Both the position numbers and the translations under genes were made by a program. From CAZIUL01 sp964542475 (lineage in GTDB: Bacteria > Planctomycetota > B15-G4 > CAYZWU01), in NCBI GenBank assembly GCA_964542475.1, contig CAZIUL010000008.1:62001-126000 (forward strand): DNA of 64,000 nucleotides, read 5' to 3'. Numbering within the stretch: the first letter of the stretch is position 1; every line of letters starts with the position of its first letter. Positions 17,143 to 26,072 of this stretch are shown here, piece by piece. The notes below the pieces were generated by a model. That model saw nothing but the letters and a program-made list of their open reading frames with translations. It did no database searches and was not told the DNA's origin.

Positions 17143-20100
17143 ATGAATGAAACAAGCAGCGCGCCTGGAAAGGGGATTCAGCCGATTTCGGGTTATGAGA
17201 TCATCGAGCGGATTGGTTCGGGCGGAATGGGCACGGTGTACAAGGCGAACCAGATCTCCATGAACCGCGTCGTTGCCCTGAAGATTCTGAAAAAATCCGA
17301 TCTTGTCGATCCGATCCCACTTGACCGCCTGCGCAGGGAAGCAATGATAATCGCCCGCATGGACCATCCCAACATCGTCAAGGGGATCGACATGGGGGAA
17401 ACCGATCGCTACTACTTCTTTACCATGGAGTTCATAAAAGGCCGCAGCATCAAGTCAGCGCTTGATCTTTACGGGCCCATGGAAGAGGTTCGCGCTGCCG
17501 GAATTGTACGCGAGATCGCCAATGCCCTCCAATACGCCTACGAGCAGAAGCTCACGCACCGCGACATCAAACCTGGTAACGTGATCATCAGCACCGAGGG
17601 AAAGGTCAAGCTTGCCGATCTCGGCCTGGCAAAAAGAGAAAGCGATCTCACTGTCACGCGTGAAGGGAGCACTGTGGGTACACCGCAGTACATCTCACCG
17701 GAACAGGCGCGGAATCCGAAAACAGCAGACACGCGCTCTGACATCTATTCGCTCGGCGCGACCTTCTATCACATGGTAACCGGCAGGATGCCTTTCGAAG
17801 GCGAAAGCATCGCCGAGGTGCTGACAAAGGTTCTTTTCGGGAAGCCGCCTCTGCCGGAAGCGGTCAGGCCCGGGCTCAGCCATGGAACATCAAGGGTTAT
17901 TTCCCGCATGATGGCAAAGGATCCGTGCCGGCGGTACCAGACGCCCGTTGAACTTCTGGACGATCTGGATGTTCTGATAGAATCGCTCAGGGATGGGGCC
18001 GGGCAGCTGGGGAACCTGGTGGGGATGGCATGGAAGGAGTCACAGAGAGGGCCATGGCTGAGAAAATCGCACATTATTACCGGTGCGGCCGTGCTCCTTA
18101 TCATTGCCGTTCTTTGTTTTTTCATTGTCTCGGGAGGCGGCTGGAACGGGGAGCCTCGGAAAGACGCCCGTGATGCGGCTGTTCTTAAGATCTCCATCGA
18201 CTACGATTCCGGAAGGATCACACCGGCGCAGGCGCTGGTGGGGATCGCATCCCTGCCCGCCGGCCACGATGCTGTCAAGGCCGAGGAAACGAGGCGGAAC
18301 GTGCTGGATGGCTGCCGGCAAATACTGATCGACCTCTTCATGCAGTCATCTCCACGCTATGGCAAGGCACTTGTCCAAGGCGGATTCAACGGGTGTATGA
18401 GCCTGCTGAAGCGCGACGTGTCTACAGACGCAATTTCGAGGCTGGGCAAACACCCGTCCCGTCTTTCCCCGGAGCTGGGCTCCTTCTGGCGGGAAAAGAT
18501 TGCGGAGGCCGAGTCATTCATGAAGCAGCGCATCAGAGAGGCGCGCGCTACCCTCATCGATGTCGCCGAGGAGGAGATCGCTGCACGGGTCCGCGAAGCA
18601 AACCGTTTGACCGGTGAGGGTGCGTACGAATCCGCGTGGAACCGGGTGGATGCGTTTTTGAGCGGGACAGACGAGATTTTACGGGTTTCTTCCGAGCGCC
18701 TCTCCGAGAGGCTCAGGCTTTCAGGGCCGGTGTCCGGTTCATACAAAGATGCCGAGGCGAGGGAGAAGGTCGAGCTTCTTGTCAGGGAAAGCGCGGACTC
18801 CGCCAGGGAAAATCTCGTTAACAAGATAGGGGCGGCGCATACGGCGTATTTCGAAGAGCTGCGCTCGATCGCGGAAAACCTTCTGAATTCGGCGGATGCG
18901 GATCTTCTCGGAAAAGGAATCAGCGCCGTTCTGGAGCGTGCTGCCGGGGAGATGGAAAAGGAGCCGCCCTGGATGCCGGATGAGATACGGGACTCTTCCG
19001 CCGGCGGGCTGGATCCGCTTAGAAAAGAGCTGGAAGGGGCTTTCGCATCAAAGCGTGAGCAGATGGTAACGAAGATGAGGGATGAGTTTCGATTGAGCAG
19101 GTTCGAAGACATCGACCAATGCCTTGCAAACAATGATTTGAAAGGGGCTCTCCGCATGCTCGAAGAGTCTGAAACCGATCCCGCAGGGGATGCGCTTTTC
19201 CTGAAACGCAGGCGCGAAGAGCTTGAAATGTTCGGCAGGGTGAAGGACCAGGCTCTACATGCCTTGAGCGGCTTTCAAGGCCTGGAAGTGGAACTCAGGA
19301 CCGATCGAGGCATCGTGTACAAGGGTGATGTCCAGCGTGTGGATCGTACCGCCGGAACGGTCTTCCTCGAGGTCAGGTCGGGCCGGGAGGTCGGTATCGA
19401 TGTCGATGACCTTGAACTGGATAACCTGCTTCTCTGGTGCGAAAAATCGGTTTTGCTTGACGCCGGGGTAAAAGGGCTTTTTGCCTTTTACAGGAGCAGG
19501 CTCGACAAAGCCGAGGCGTTCTTCAAGCTATCCGATGATCCCGAGGAGGTTCGTTACTACCTGGCTCGAATCAACGAGATCAGGAACAGCTCTGAAATGG
19601 AGCGAATGGTAGAAAAACGGGAGTTTGAGCTCGTGCTCGACCGGGTGGAAAAGTTCCTGGGGGAAGGCAAGTGGGAGGAAGGGTTCGGGCTGCTTCAAGT
19701 CCTGAAAGAACAGCACCGGTCCACAGCCGCGTGGAGAGAGACAAGACACCGGAGAGAATCGCTTAATAAGAAATTGAACGGGATAAGACTGCAGCAGGAG
19801 GAGAAGGCCAGGATAAGAGAGCTGTTTTCAATGCATGTCGATATGCTTGGCGAGGGTCGGGTCCATGCGAAGTACGGCTTCGATTCCAACAGCGAGCTCG
19901 GTCTGCTAAAAGCACACGGACGGGCATGGAAAATAAGGGACGGCGAGCTCGTTTGCGGGCTCCGGAATGGTGAAGCTGATCAGGATTTCTATCATGACGT
20001 GGTAGGGATTCGTTTCGGGAATCAGTTCGATCCCGGCAAACCGGTCGATGTATCCTTTACATACACACCACCGGCTGAAGACGATTGCCCACGTTTCATG

Positions 20101-20457
20101 GGTGTTTCGTTCTTTGGCGGATGCCTCGGAATACGCAGCTTTGCGGATGAGAAAAACGGGCAGGTAAACCACTGGGTGGGCGAGCTGGACGGGCACGGCG
20201 ATTATTTCTACGCCCCGGATCTCGGCGAGTTTAAACCGTTGAAGGGGAGACCTCGAAGCTTCAGCTTTGTTCGCGGCGAGCGCTACAAGATAACGATCAA
20301 ATGGACTCCCGGGCGGGAGCTGCTGTTCAGCGTCGATGGCACGGATATCTATCGCACGCGCGCTTTTGTGCCTTCGCATGGCTTCATCGAAATAAAGACT
20401 CTCAGAGCATCGGTGATAGATGACATAGAGGTCAAAGGGACCGTGGGGAACGGCTGA
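17143..20457 (+). CDS. Transmembrane Ser/Thr protein kinase (PknB type) with large extracytoplasmic region
   Basis: A kinase domain (about 17-285) has IGSGGMGTVYKA, VALKIL, HRDIKPGNV and DLG in place of DFG, then GTPQYISPEQA. One membrane helix (about 311-331) separates it from some 770 outer residues. These comprise a helical, charged region with coiled-coil character, a short domain around VYKGDVQRVDRTAGTV, and a C-terminal lectin/LamG-like beta domain (about 960-1100). ATG 17143 with GAAAGAGA upstream is chosen over TTG 17122. It directly follows the FHA regulator. The sensor ligand is unknown. Confidence 0.92.
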   Translation: MNETSSAPGKGIQPISGYEIIERIGSGGMGTVYKANQISMNRVVALKILKKSDLVDPIPLDRLRREAMIIARMDHPNIVKGIDMGETDRYYFFTMEFIKGRSIKSALDLYGPMEEVRAAGIVREIANALQYAYEQKLTHRDIKPGNVIISTEGKVKLADLGLAKRESDLTVTREGSTVGTPQYISPEQARNPKTADTRSDIYSLGATFYHMVTGRMPFEGESIAEVLTKVLFGKPPLPEAVRPGLSHGTSRVISRMMAKDPCRRYQTPVELLDDLDVLIESLRDGAGQLGNLVGMAWKESQRGPWLRKSHIITGAAVLLIIAVLCFFIVSGGGWNGEPRKDARDAAVLKISIDYDSGRITPAQALVGIASLPAGHDAVKAEETRRNVLDGCRQILIDLFMQSSPRYGKALVQGGFNGCMSLLKRDVSTDAISRLGKHPSRLSPELGSFWREKIAEAESFMKQRIREARATLIDVAEEEIAARVREANRLTGEGAYESAWNRVDAFLSGTDEILRVSSERLSERLRLSGPVSGSYKDAEAREKVELLVRESADSARENLVNKIGAAHTAYFEELRSIAENLLNSADADLLGKGISAVLERAAGEMEKEPPWMPDEIRDSSAGGLDPLRKELEGAFASKREQMVTKMRDEFRLSRFEDIDQCLANNDLKGALRMLEESETDPAGDALFLKRRREELEMFGRVKDQALHALSGFQGLEVELRTDRGIVYKGDVQRVDRTAGTVFLEVRSGREVGIDVDDLELDNLLLWCEKSVLLDAGVKGLFAFYRSRLDKAEAFFKLSDDPEEVRYYLARINEIRNSSEMERMVEKREFELVLDRVEKFLGEGKWEEGFGLLQVLKEQHRSTAAWRETRHRRESLNKKLNGIRLQQEEKARIRELFSMHVDMLGEGRVHAKYGFDSNSELGLLKAHGRAWKIRDGELVCGLRNGEADQDFYHDVVGIRFGNQFDPGKPVDVSFTYTPPAEDDCPRFMGVSFFGGCLGIRSFADEKNGQVNHWVGELDGHGDYFYAPDLGEFKPLKGRPRSFSFVRGERYKITIKWTPGRELLFSVDGTDIYRTRAFVPSHGFIEIKTLRASVIDDIEVKGTVGNG

Positions 20458-20458
20458 T

Positions 20459-22504
20459 ATGCGCGGCATGTTTCCATGGAATTGCTTGTATACCGAGGGT
20501 CTTGGGCCCGTTTTTTCGTTTTCGTGTTTGGGGCTTTCGCTGCCGGCCTTGTTGTTGGTTTTACTGTGCGCCGGGCATCGCTTCGCGCAAGGCTGCGTAG
20601 GATCTTTGGTTTGGCAGGATGCAGCTCTTTTAAAGCAGGAGAAGGGAAAGGGATTTCAACTCAAGGATGATGGGCTGTCCCCGAGAAAAATCGACGCCGA
20701 GGCAGCATCCGGGCTCCTCAAATTGCTCGATGATCCATGCATGCCGCAAGGAAAACTTCTTCGAATCGAAAGGGCCCTCGCATCGGGCGGTCCGTGGTTC
20801 CCGGCGCTTGTGGGTGCGCTCGGAAACGGCGGCAAAACCTCGCGTACAGCAGCAAAAGTGCTGATGATGTCGCTCGATAAAAGACCGCTGCTGTTCGAAC
20901 TTCCCCGTCCGGGTGAACAGCACATCAGTGTCATCGACCCGTTCAACAGCAGCCGCGCACGCCAAGGCATTGCTCTATATTTTCCAGGCACATGGCCCGG
21001 TCCGGTGACGCTCGGCGATTTCCTTGAAGGAGTGAACGAGGAAGCAGCTCCGAATTATCCGTTTGTGCTGAGGCCGGACCTCGGCGCCGATAGTTCGCTT
21101 GTCATACGCGGCAAACCGCTCGAAGGCGCCGCACCATTGGTGCTCGACCGCGTGCTTTCGAAGTTCGGCCTGGGAGTGACCTTCCTCGAATCGATAGCAA
21201 TGGTCGAGCCCGGAGGCAAGAGCACTTTCGGCCAAACCGCAATCGAGCGGAAACCCGATGCTCTGCTCCTGGAAGGGGCGCTGTCCGTTCTGAATGATCC
21301 GGAAGCTTGCGACGGCTCAAGGCGGGCGGCATTCAAGGCGATGGCCTACCTAGATCTTCCCGGGTTGTTCGACGGTTATCTGCTCGATCTCCGGGAGAAG
21401 CGTTTTTTCCCAGCACTGGATATCCTGCTCTTCGGGCCTTTTTACCCCAGGCTGGGTGTCGCCTGTGCCGTTGAGGAGGACGGGAGCACGCTTGCCGCCC
21501 TTCTTCGCGCGGGCTTCGGGCACCAGGCGGACGCGCGGCTTCGAAAGCGGATTCGCGGCCTGCTTTTCAGCATGTCACGCGACCTTGTTTCCGGAACAAT
21601 CGAAAGGCACGGGATGCAAAGCGAGGCCTGGACTGTTCTTTTCGTGGATGATGACAAGGCCCGCGACAACGCCATCCTGGCCATGATCGAAAGCCCGGAC
21701 CCTGACGTATCAGGATTAGGCCTGGAAGCGGCCCGTGCGTATGCACCGTCGAGGCCTGATCTGGGCGGCTGGTTGATTAAGAGGTTTTTCGAAAGGCCGC
21801 TTGACCGGCCCTGGAGGATACGGCTCCCGAGGTATTGCATAGAGGACGCGGTTTTATGGCGTTTCAATGACGAGGAGATCGCGCACCTGATCAGAAACGA
21901 TGAAACAAGAACCGCAGGCATGGAGCTGGCAAAAGCGATGGGAGGACGCGCCTCCTGCGGAGCTGTTGTTGATCTCGTCAACAGAGGGCAGGGGGGCGTG
22001 GCCGCCGTAGAAACGGCAGCCGGAATCATCAAGCGGCTCGGAAGAACCCGCCCGGAGGATCGGTTTGCAGGCTTGATCGAACCGCTCTCGGATCGATCCG
22101 TGTCAGACGGTGTACTCGTGTGCCGTGCGGGGCTTTTTGCTGCGCTGTCGCCGGACGATGAAGATCTCGGCCAGGCGGCTGATATTCTCTTGGGCGCTAT
22201 CGGGGATGGGGGCGAAACCGGCTTGTCAGCGGCGGCAATGCTTTCGTATTTCACGGACGGACGGATCATTGAATACCTGGAGCAGGTCCAGGAGCTGACA
22301 GACGATCCTGATCCTGTTCTGGCCGAGGAGCTGGAAAGGGCTGTTCTTCGCTCTGCAGGAGGTTCGAGCCTGTGTGCCGAGAGGATACGGCTGGCTCTGG
22401 TCCGTTTCAAAAGTCCGGACCTGTGGGAAGGGGCTATCAGAAGGCTCGGATTGCTGTCGAGCCTGACCAGCCTGGATTCGTGTTGGGTTGCCGTTGACTT
22501 TTGA
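20459..22504 (+). CDS. Large exported protein of unknown function, linked to the kinase
   Basis: 681 residues. A hydrophobic N-terminal stretch (about 15-45, SLPALLLVLLCAG) looks like a signal peptide or anchor. The rest is mostly helical, with recurring Leu/Ala-rich stretches that may be HEAT-like repeats (for example about 440-640). I recognise no catalytic motif. It begins one base after the kinase stop, with GGGGAA as ribosome-binding site, so it is surely co-expressed with it. It may be a substrate, ligand or partner of the kinase's outer part; that is inference. Confidence 0.8.
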   Translation: MRGMFPWNCLYTEGLGPVFSFSCLGLSLPALLLVLLCAGHRFAQGCVGSLVWQDAALLKQEKGKGFQLKDDGLSPRKIDAEAASGLLKLLDDPCMPQGKLLRIERALASGGPWFPALVGALGNGGKTSRTAAKVLMMSLDKRPLLFELPRPGEQHISVIDPFNSSRARQGIALYFPGTWPGPVTLGDFLEGVNEEAAPNYPFVLRPDLGADSSLVIRGKPLEGAAPLVLDRVLSKFGLGVTFLESIAMVEPGGKSTFGQTAIERKPDALLLEGALSVLNDPEACDGSRRAAFKAMAYLDLPGLFDGYLLDLREKRFFPALDILLFGPFYPRLGVACAVEEDGSTLAALLRAGFGHQADARLRKRIRGLLFSMSRDLVSGTIERHGMQSEAWTVLFVDDDKARDNAILAMIESPDPDVSGLGLEAARAYAPSRPDLGGWLIKRFFERPLDRPWRIRLPRYCIEDAVLWRFNDEEIAHLIRNDETRTAGMELAKAMGGRASCGAVVDLVNRGQGGVAAVETAAGIIKRLGRTRPEDRFAGLIEPLSDRSVSDGVLVCRAGLFAALSPDDEDLGQAADILLGAIGDGGETGLSAAAMLSYFTDGRIIEYLEQVQELTDDPDPVLAEELERAVLRSAGGSSLCAERIRLALVRFKSPDLWEGAIRRLGLLSSLTSLDSCWVAVDF

Positions 22505-22644
22505 TTCATCAAAGCCTAAATTCTTTGTTCTGCTTCGATAAGCTGTCCAACACGTTGTTTTACGGTAGTCGAACTTTTTGAAAGAAGCCTAGCCCGTTCT
22601 GAGATAACAATCCTCGATGACCAGGCTGGCCGGAGTAAGGTTAA

Positions 22645-23193
22645 ATGAATAAAAAAAAGGAAGGCTGTTCGATACACCTGTCGCATGTCGGGACACCTTT
22701 GGGCAGGATCACACTTGCTAACACGGATAGCGGCCTGGCCTATGTGTGCTTTCCCGGCAGGGAGGATGTGCTCAGTCGCTGGCTGAAACGAAACGCTCCG
22801 GACGCCTGTTTTATCGAGAGCAGCAATGCCGGCCATACAGCTGAAAAACAGTTGATCGAGTATTTCGAGGGCCGCAGGAAAACGTTCGATCTTCCCCTTG
22901 ATATGACCGGGACGGTTTTTCAAAGAGAGGTATGGAACGCGCTTATTGATATACCTTACGGCAAGACATTGAGCTACGGCGAGGTTGCGAAGATTGTGAA
23001 AAAACCGGGGTCCGCAAGAGCGATTGGAAACGCTGTTGCAAGAAATCCCGTGTCCATCGTGGTCCCATGCCACCGTGTTATAGGTTCTGACGGGAGCCTC
23101 GTGGGTTTCGGTGGCGGAATGGAAGCCAAGAAAGAGCTTCTGCGCCTGGAAGGCTGTGCTTTGCCGGGGATTGGAAAACAAAGAAGAAACTGA
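22645..23193 (+). CDS. ogt: Methylated-DNA--[protein]-cysteine S-methyltransferase
   Basis: This is the suicidal repair protein that takes alkyl groups from O6-alkylguanine. The 182 residues show FQREVWNAL, TLSYGEVAKI, RAIGNAVARNP and the active site IVVPCHRVIGSDGSLVGFGG (Cys about 143). The length matches Ogt-type proteins without an Ada regulatory half. It is followed after 14 bp by the RimK-like gene and is probably co-transcribed with it. The 140-bp gap before it shows no clear promoter. Confidence 0.95.
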   Translation: MNKKKEGCSIHLSHVGTPLGRITLANTDSGLAYVCFPGREDVLSRWLKRNAPDACFIESSNAGHTAEKQLIEYFEGRRKTFDLPLDMTGTVFQREVWNALIDIPYGKTLSYGEVAKIVKKPGSARAIGNAVARNPVSIVVPCHRVIGSDGSLVGFGGGMEAKKELLRLEGCALPGIGKQRRN

Positions 23194-23207
23194 GGGAGCT
23201 GATTTTA

Positions 23208-24149
23208 TTGAAAATATTGATTCTATCGAGAAACTGCAACTTTTATTCGACGGCGAGGATGCGTGATGTTGCGATTTCAAGGGGCCACGAGGTTATAATT
23301 TCGGACCCCCTTAGCGTTTCACTGGTTGTCGACAGGCATATCCCGAGGGCTTTTTTGAACGGGAAGAGCCTCGATGATATCGACGTGGTCATTCCCAGGA
23401 TAGGAATGGTGTCTTCGGACTTCGGAGTGGCTGTGGTGAAACAGTTCCAGTTCATGGGAGTTACCGTTGTGAACAACTCCCTTTCGATAATGCGCGCAAA
23501 GGATAAGCTTCGTTCGATGCAGCTTCTTAGCCGCCACAAAATAAACGTGCCGAGAACCGTAATGACTCGCAATCCGTCAGGGTTGCGCGAAGCGATTCAG
23601 AGGGTCGGCGGACCCCCGGTGATTCTAAAGTTCATCCAGGGGGCCCAGGGCATCGGGGTCATTCTTGCTGAGACGTACAAGGCCGCGGAATCGACTCTCG
23701 ACGCCTTCTGGAGCATGAACCAGAACCTGCTCATCCAGGAGTACATCGAGGAGTCCGAGGGAAAGGATATCAGGCTGGTGGTCACGCGGAACAAGGTTCT
23801 GGCTGTCATGCGGCGGCTTGCCAAGAAAGGCGATTTCCGGTCCAACATTCATCGCGGGGGCTGGGGGGAGCTCGCCAACCCGTCGCAAAAACTGATCGAT
23901 GTTGCATTCGAGGCTGTCAGGATAATCGGACTGGATTTGGGCGGAGTGGATGTCCTGGAATCGAACATCGGGCCCCTCGTTCTGGAGGTAAATGCATCAC
24001 CTGGAATAGAAGGTCTTGAAAAAATAACGGGTTGCGATGTGGCCAATGAAATTATACGGTATGCGGAAATGAAAGCGGAACTGCAAGCGGCCGGCAGGAA
24101 AAAAGGGAAAACAAAGCACGGCGCCGGCCTTTCCGAACAATCGGTTTAA
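23208..24149 (+). CDS. rimK: RimK-family ATP-grasp alpha-L-glutamate ligase
   Basis: RimK adds Glu residues to the C-terminus of ribosomal protein S6 in gamma-proteobacteria; related ligases act on other carboxylates. The 313 residues show the ATP-grasp pattern: SIMRAKDKLRSMQLL, VILKFIQGAQGIGV, IQEYIEESEGKDIRL, FRSNIHRGG and LEVNASPGIEGLE. The start is TTG at 23208 with GAGGGAG upstream. The C-terminus has a short basic tail (GRKKGKTKHG). The family is certain but the acceptor is not. Confidence 0.9.
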   Translation: MKILILSRNCNFYSTARMRDVAISRGHEVIISDPLSVSLVVDRHIPRAFLNGKSLDDIDVVIPRIGMVSSDFGVAVVKQFQFMGVTVVNNSLSIMRAKDKLRSMQLLSRHKINVPRTVMTRNPSGLREAIQRVGGPPVILKFIQGAQGIGVILAETYKAAESTLDAFWSMNQNLLIQEYIEESEGKDIRLVVTRNKVLAVMRRLAKKGDFRSNIHRGGWGELANPSQKLIDVAFEAVRIIGLDLGGVDVLESNIGPLVLEVNASPGIEGLEKITGCDVANEIIRYAEMKAELQAAGRKKGKTKHGAGLSEQSV

Positions 24150-24191
24150 TGTATTACCCGTCAACAAATGATAGACGGAAGGAGTGATTTT

Positions 24192-24578
24192 ATGGATAAG
24201 ATCCTGAAAAAAGCCAGTGATCTAGGGCACCTGCTGAAACAGAACGAAATCATCAAACGGTTTACCGAGCTCTCGGAAAAGCTTCAGAAAAGCGAGGATT
24301 CGAAAAAGCTCCTGGAGGAGCTCATCGAGACCTCAAGGGCATACGAAGAGAAAGAAAGGGATGGCAAACCGATCGAGCCGGAGGACAAAAAAAAGCTTTC
24401 GGAGCTTCAGGAAAAATCCAAAAAGGATGAGCTTCTCAGCGAGTTCATGGCGACACAGGGTTACTACATAAACCTCATGACACAGGTGAACGAGGCGATC
24501 GCCAACCCGAAGGGAGATCCTCCCAAGGAGTCGGATATCATCCTCCCTGGCGATGAGGCGGGGAAAATAATCGTTTGA
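24192..24578 (+). CDS. YlbF/YmcA-family helical protein
   Basis: 128 residues, nearly all helical and charged, matching the DUF964/Com_YlbF family (VNEAIANPKG-type end, YYINLMTQVNEAI). In Bacillus, YlbF and YmcA form a complex with YaaT that aids RNase Y and Spo0A control. Here its role is unknown. ATG 24192 has GGAAGGAG upstream and is preferred to the in-frame ATG at 24168. It is followed by a repeat cluster and a convergent gene. Confidence 0.75.
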   Translation: MDKILKKASDLGHLLKQNEIIKRFTELSEKLQKSEDSKKLLEELIETSRAYEEKERDGKPIEPEDKKKLSELQEKSKKDELLSEFMATQGYYINLMTQVNEAIANPKGDPPKESDIILPGDEAGKIIV

Positions 24579-24587
24579 TTAGTCGGA

Positions 24588-24640
24588 CAGGAGAAGAGTC
24601 GGGCAGGTCGGGCAGGTCCGACAAGACTTGAAGATTGAAG
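24588..24640. repeat. GTCGGRCAGGTC-type repeat cluster
   Basis: Units gtcggacag, gtcgggcag, gtcgggcag and gtccgacaag follow each other, ending with gtccgacaagac-ttgaagat. That ending matches the 11721-11760 cluster. It lies between the convergent YlbF-like and MEMO genes. Confidence 0.55.
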
Positions 24641-24654
24641 ACTGAAGCCCTTTT

Positions 24655-25902
24655 TTAATTGAAGAAGTTCATGGCAGGAAAACCCACGGCGGAATCGGTG
24701 GCTTTGTCGACTGCCATGTCGTATCCGAGCATTGTCGCACTGGAGTCCTTGAGAAGCTTGAGCTGCGTGTAGATCGATGTGACGCTGCAGATGTTGTTCC
24801 TGTTGTTGATGCTCGATATCTTTTCAAAGAACCCTTCCGCATCCAGGTTTTCAGCGGATTCGAGAGCGGCTTCGTCTTCGAGGCGCACCTGTTCGAGGTA
24901 CTCCGGGGAAATCGCTTTTTCTGTGTTGAACTTCTGCCCCACATGGCACATATCAGCCCCTGTGATGACGAGCACAGGCCCTTCGCAGCTATCGATCGCT
25001 GCTTTGACCGCGTCAAGGAATCCGGACACCTCGGGCAGCGTTGTCGGTGAGTCGCCGGGGCGGAGAAGCTCCATGACAGAGGAGCAAAGCACAGGAACGA
25101 TCCGGGGCATCTTGCTATTGGGAAGGAGATGTTGCAGCATAAGGACCTGGAACTCTATGGAATGCTCGATTTTGTGAACAAGGGAGCCGGCTGTCACATC
25201 GAACGGGCAGAGGCGGACAATTGTGTCCGCAAAAGCGCGGTCAAGGCGCGCGCGCCCGAGCGGTGTTTCAAAGTCTTTGAGCGCGAGTATGTACGGCCCG
25301 TGGGTTCCGAAATGTGCGGTCCCGAAGATTAACGCGGTATGCGGAGGGGGTGAGCTCTTGATCGCCCTGTAAGCCCTGGCGAAAAGCGGCCCTCCCCGGT
25401 TCAGGTCGATGTGCGGGGCAAGAATGCCTGACAGCAAGCCGCCGGTCTTTTCGTTCGTTTGCTCAGAGTCTTTTTTTCCGTCATCATCAAAAAAGCCGTT
25501 TATGAAGGAGTTGATCTCTTTTTTCGAGGGTGGGTAGGCTTCCCCGGAATGAGACGAAGGCCTGACCGGTTTCTGCGCGAACTCGTTTTCCGCATTGATC
25601 AGCCGGTTTTTGAACGCCGCACTGTTCATGAACGATTGGTCATCTAGGCTGTTCACGAGCTCGTTGACCTGGTCGCTCATGATCAACTGATTGAACTGTC
25701 GTGTAAAAGCTGTCTGGATGTCCAGGATTGAGTGTTTGCCGTCCATGTGTGATACTATGAAGAAAACGTGAGGGGGCAGCAGGATTGCCTCGGGAGCGAC
25801 CCTGAGAGGATCGCGCAGGCATATCATGTCCTTGCCATCGTTTCGGACAGGAAAGATGTCGAGGTCGCGCCTGATCTCAGGATGTTTCGCTGATTCCGCC
25901 AT
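24655..25902 (-). CDS. MEMO-family protein (AmmeMemoRadiSam system protein B)
   Basis: Residues about 155-415 form the Memo domain: GILAPHIDLNRGG, LIFGTAHFGT, VHKIEHSIEFQVLMLQH and VLVITGADMCHVG, the conserved metal-site His/Asp/Glu residues. Residues 1-110 form an N-terminal domain (DLDIFPVRNDGKDMICLRDP, LLPPHVFFIVSHMDG) found in some bacterial homologues. AAGGAG lies 10 bases before the ATG. The family is named for its linkage with AMMECR1 and a radical SAM gene, but neither is next to it here. A KamA-type radical SAM gene lies 15 kb away and is probably unrelated. Confidence 0.88.
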   Translation of the reverse strand: MAESAKHPEIRRDLDIFPVRNDGKDMICLRDPLRVAPEAILLPPHVFFIVSHMDGKHSILDIQTAFTRQFNQLIMSDQVNELVNSLDDQSFMNSAAFKNRLINAENEFAQKPVRPSSHSGEAYPPSKKEINSFINGFFDDDGKKDSEQTNEKTGGLLSGILAPHIDLNRGGPLFARAYRAIKSSPPPHTALIFGTAHFGTHGPYILALKDFETPLGRARLDRAFADTIVRLCPFDVTAGSLVHKIEHSIEFQVLMLQHLLPNSKMPRIVPVLCSSVMELLRPGDSPTTLPEVSGFLDAVKAAIDSCEGPVLVITGADMCHVGQKFNTEKAISPEYLEQVRLEDEAALESAENLDAEGFFEKISSINNRNNICSVTSIYTQLKLLKDSSATMLGYDMAVDKATDSAVGFPAMNFFN

Positions 25903-26072
25903 GATGCTCCTTTTTCGGTGTGAGGAGATGTTTGCCTTGTCCTGTCATGTTTCATCGCTCGGAATCATGACCACATGAGCATGGTATCAGAAACGATGTA
26001 TACGGTCGCCATTTATCCTTTTGAGATTTTGCATACTAATGTGTACCATGCTGTTTTATGGAGTTATTCCGG

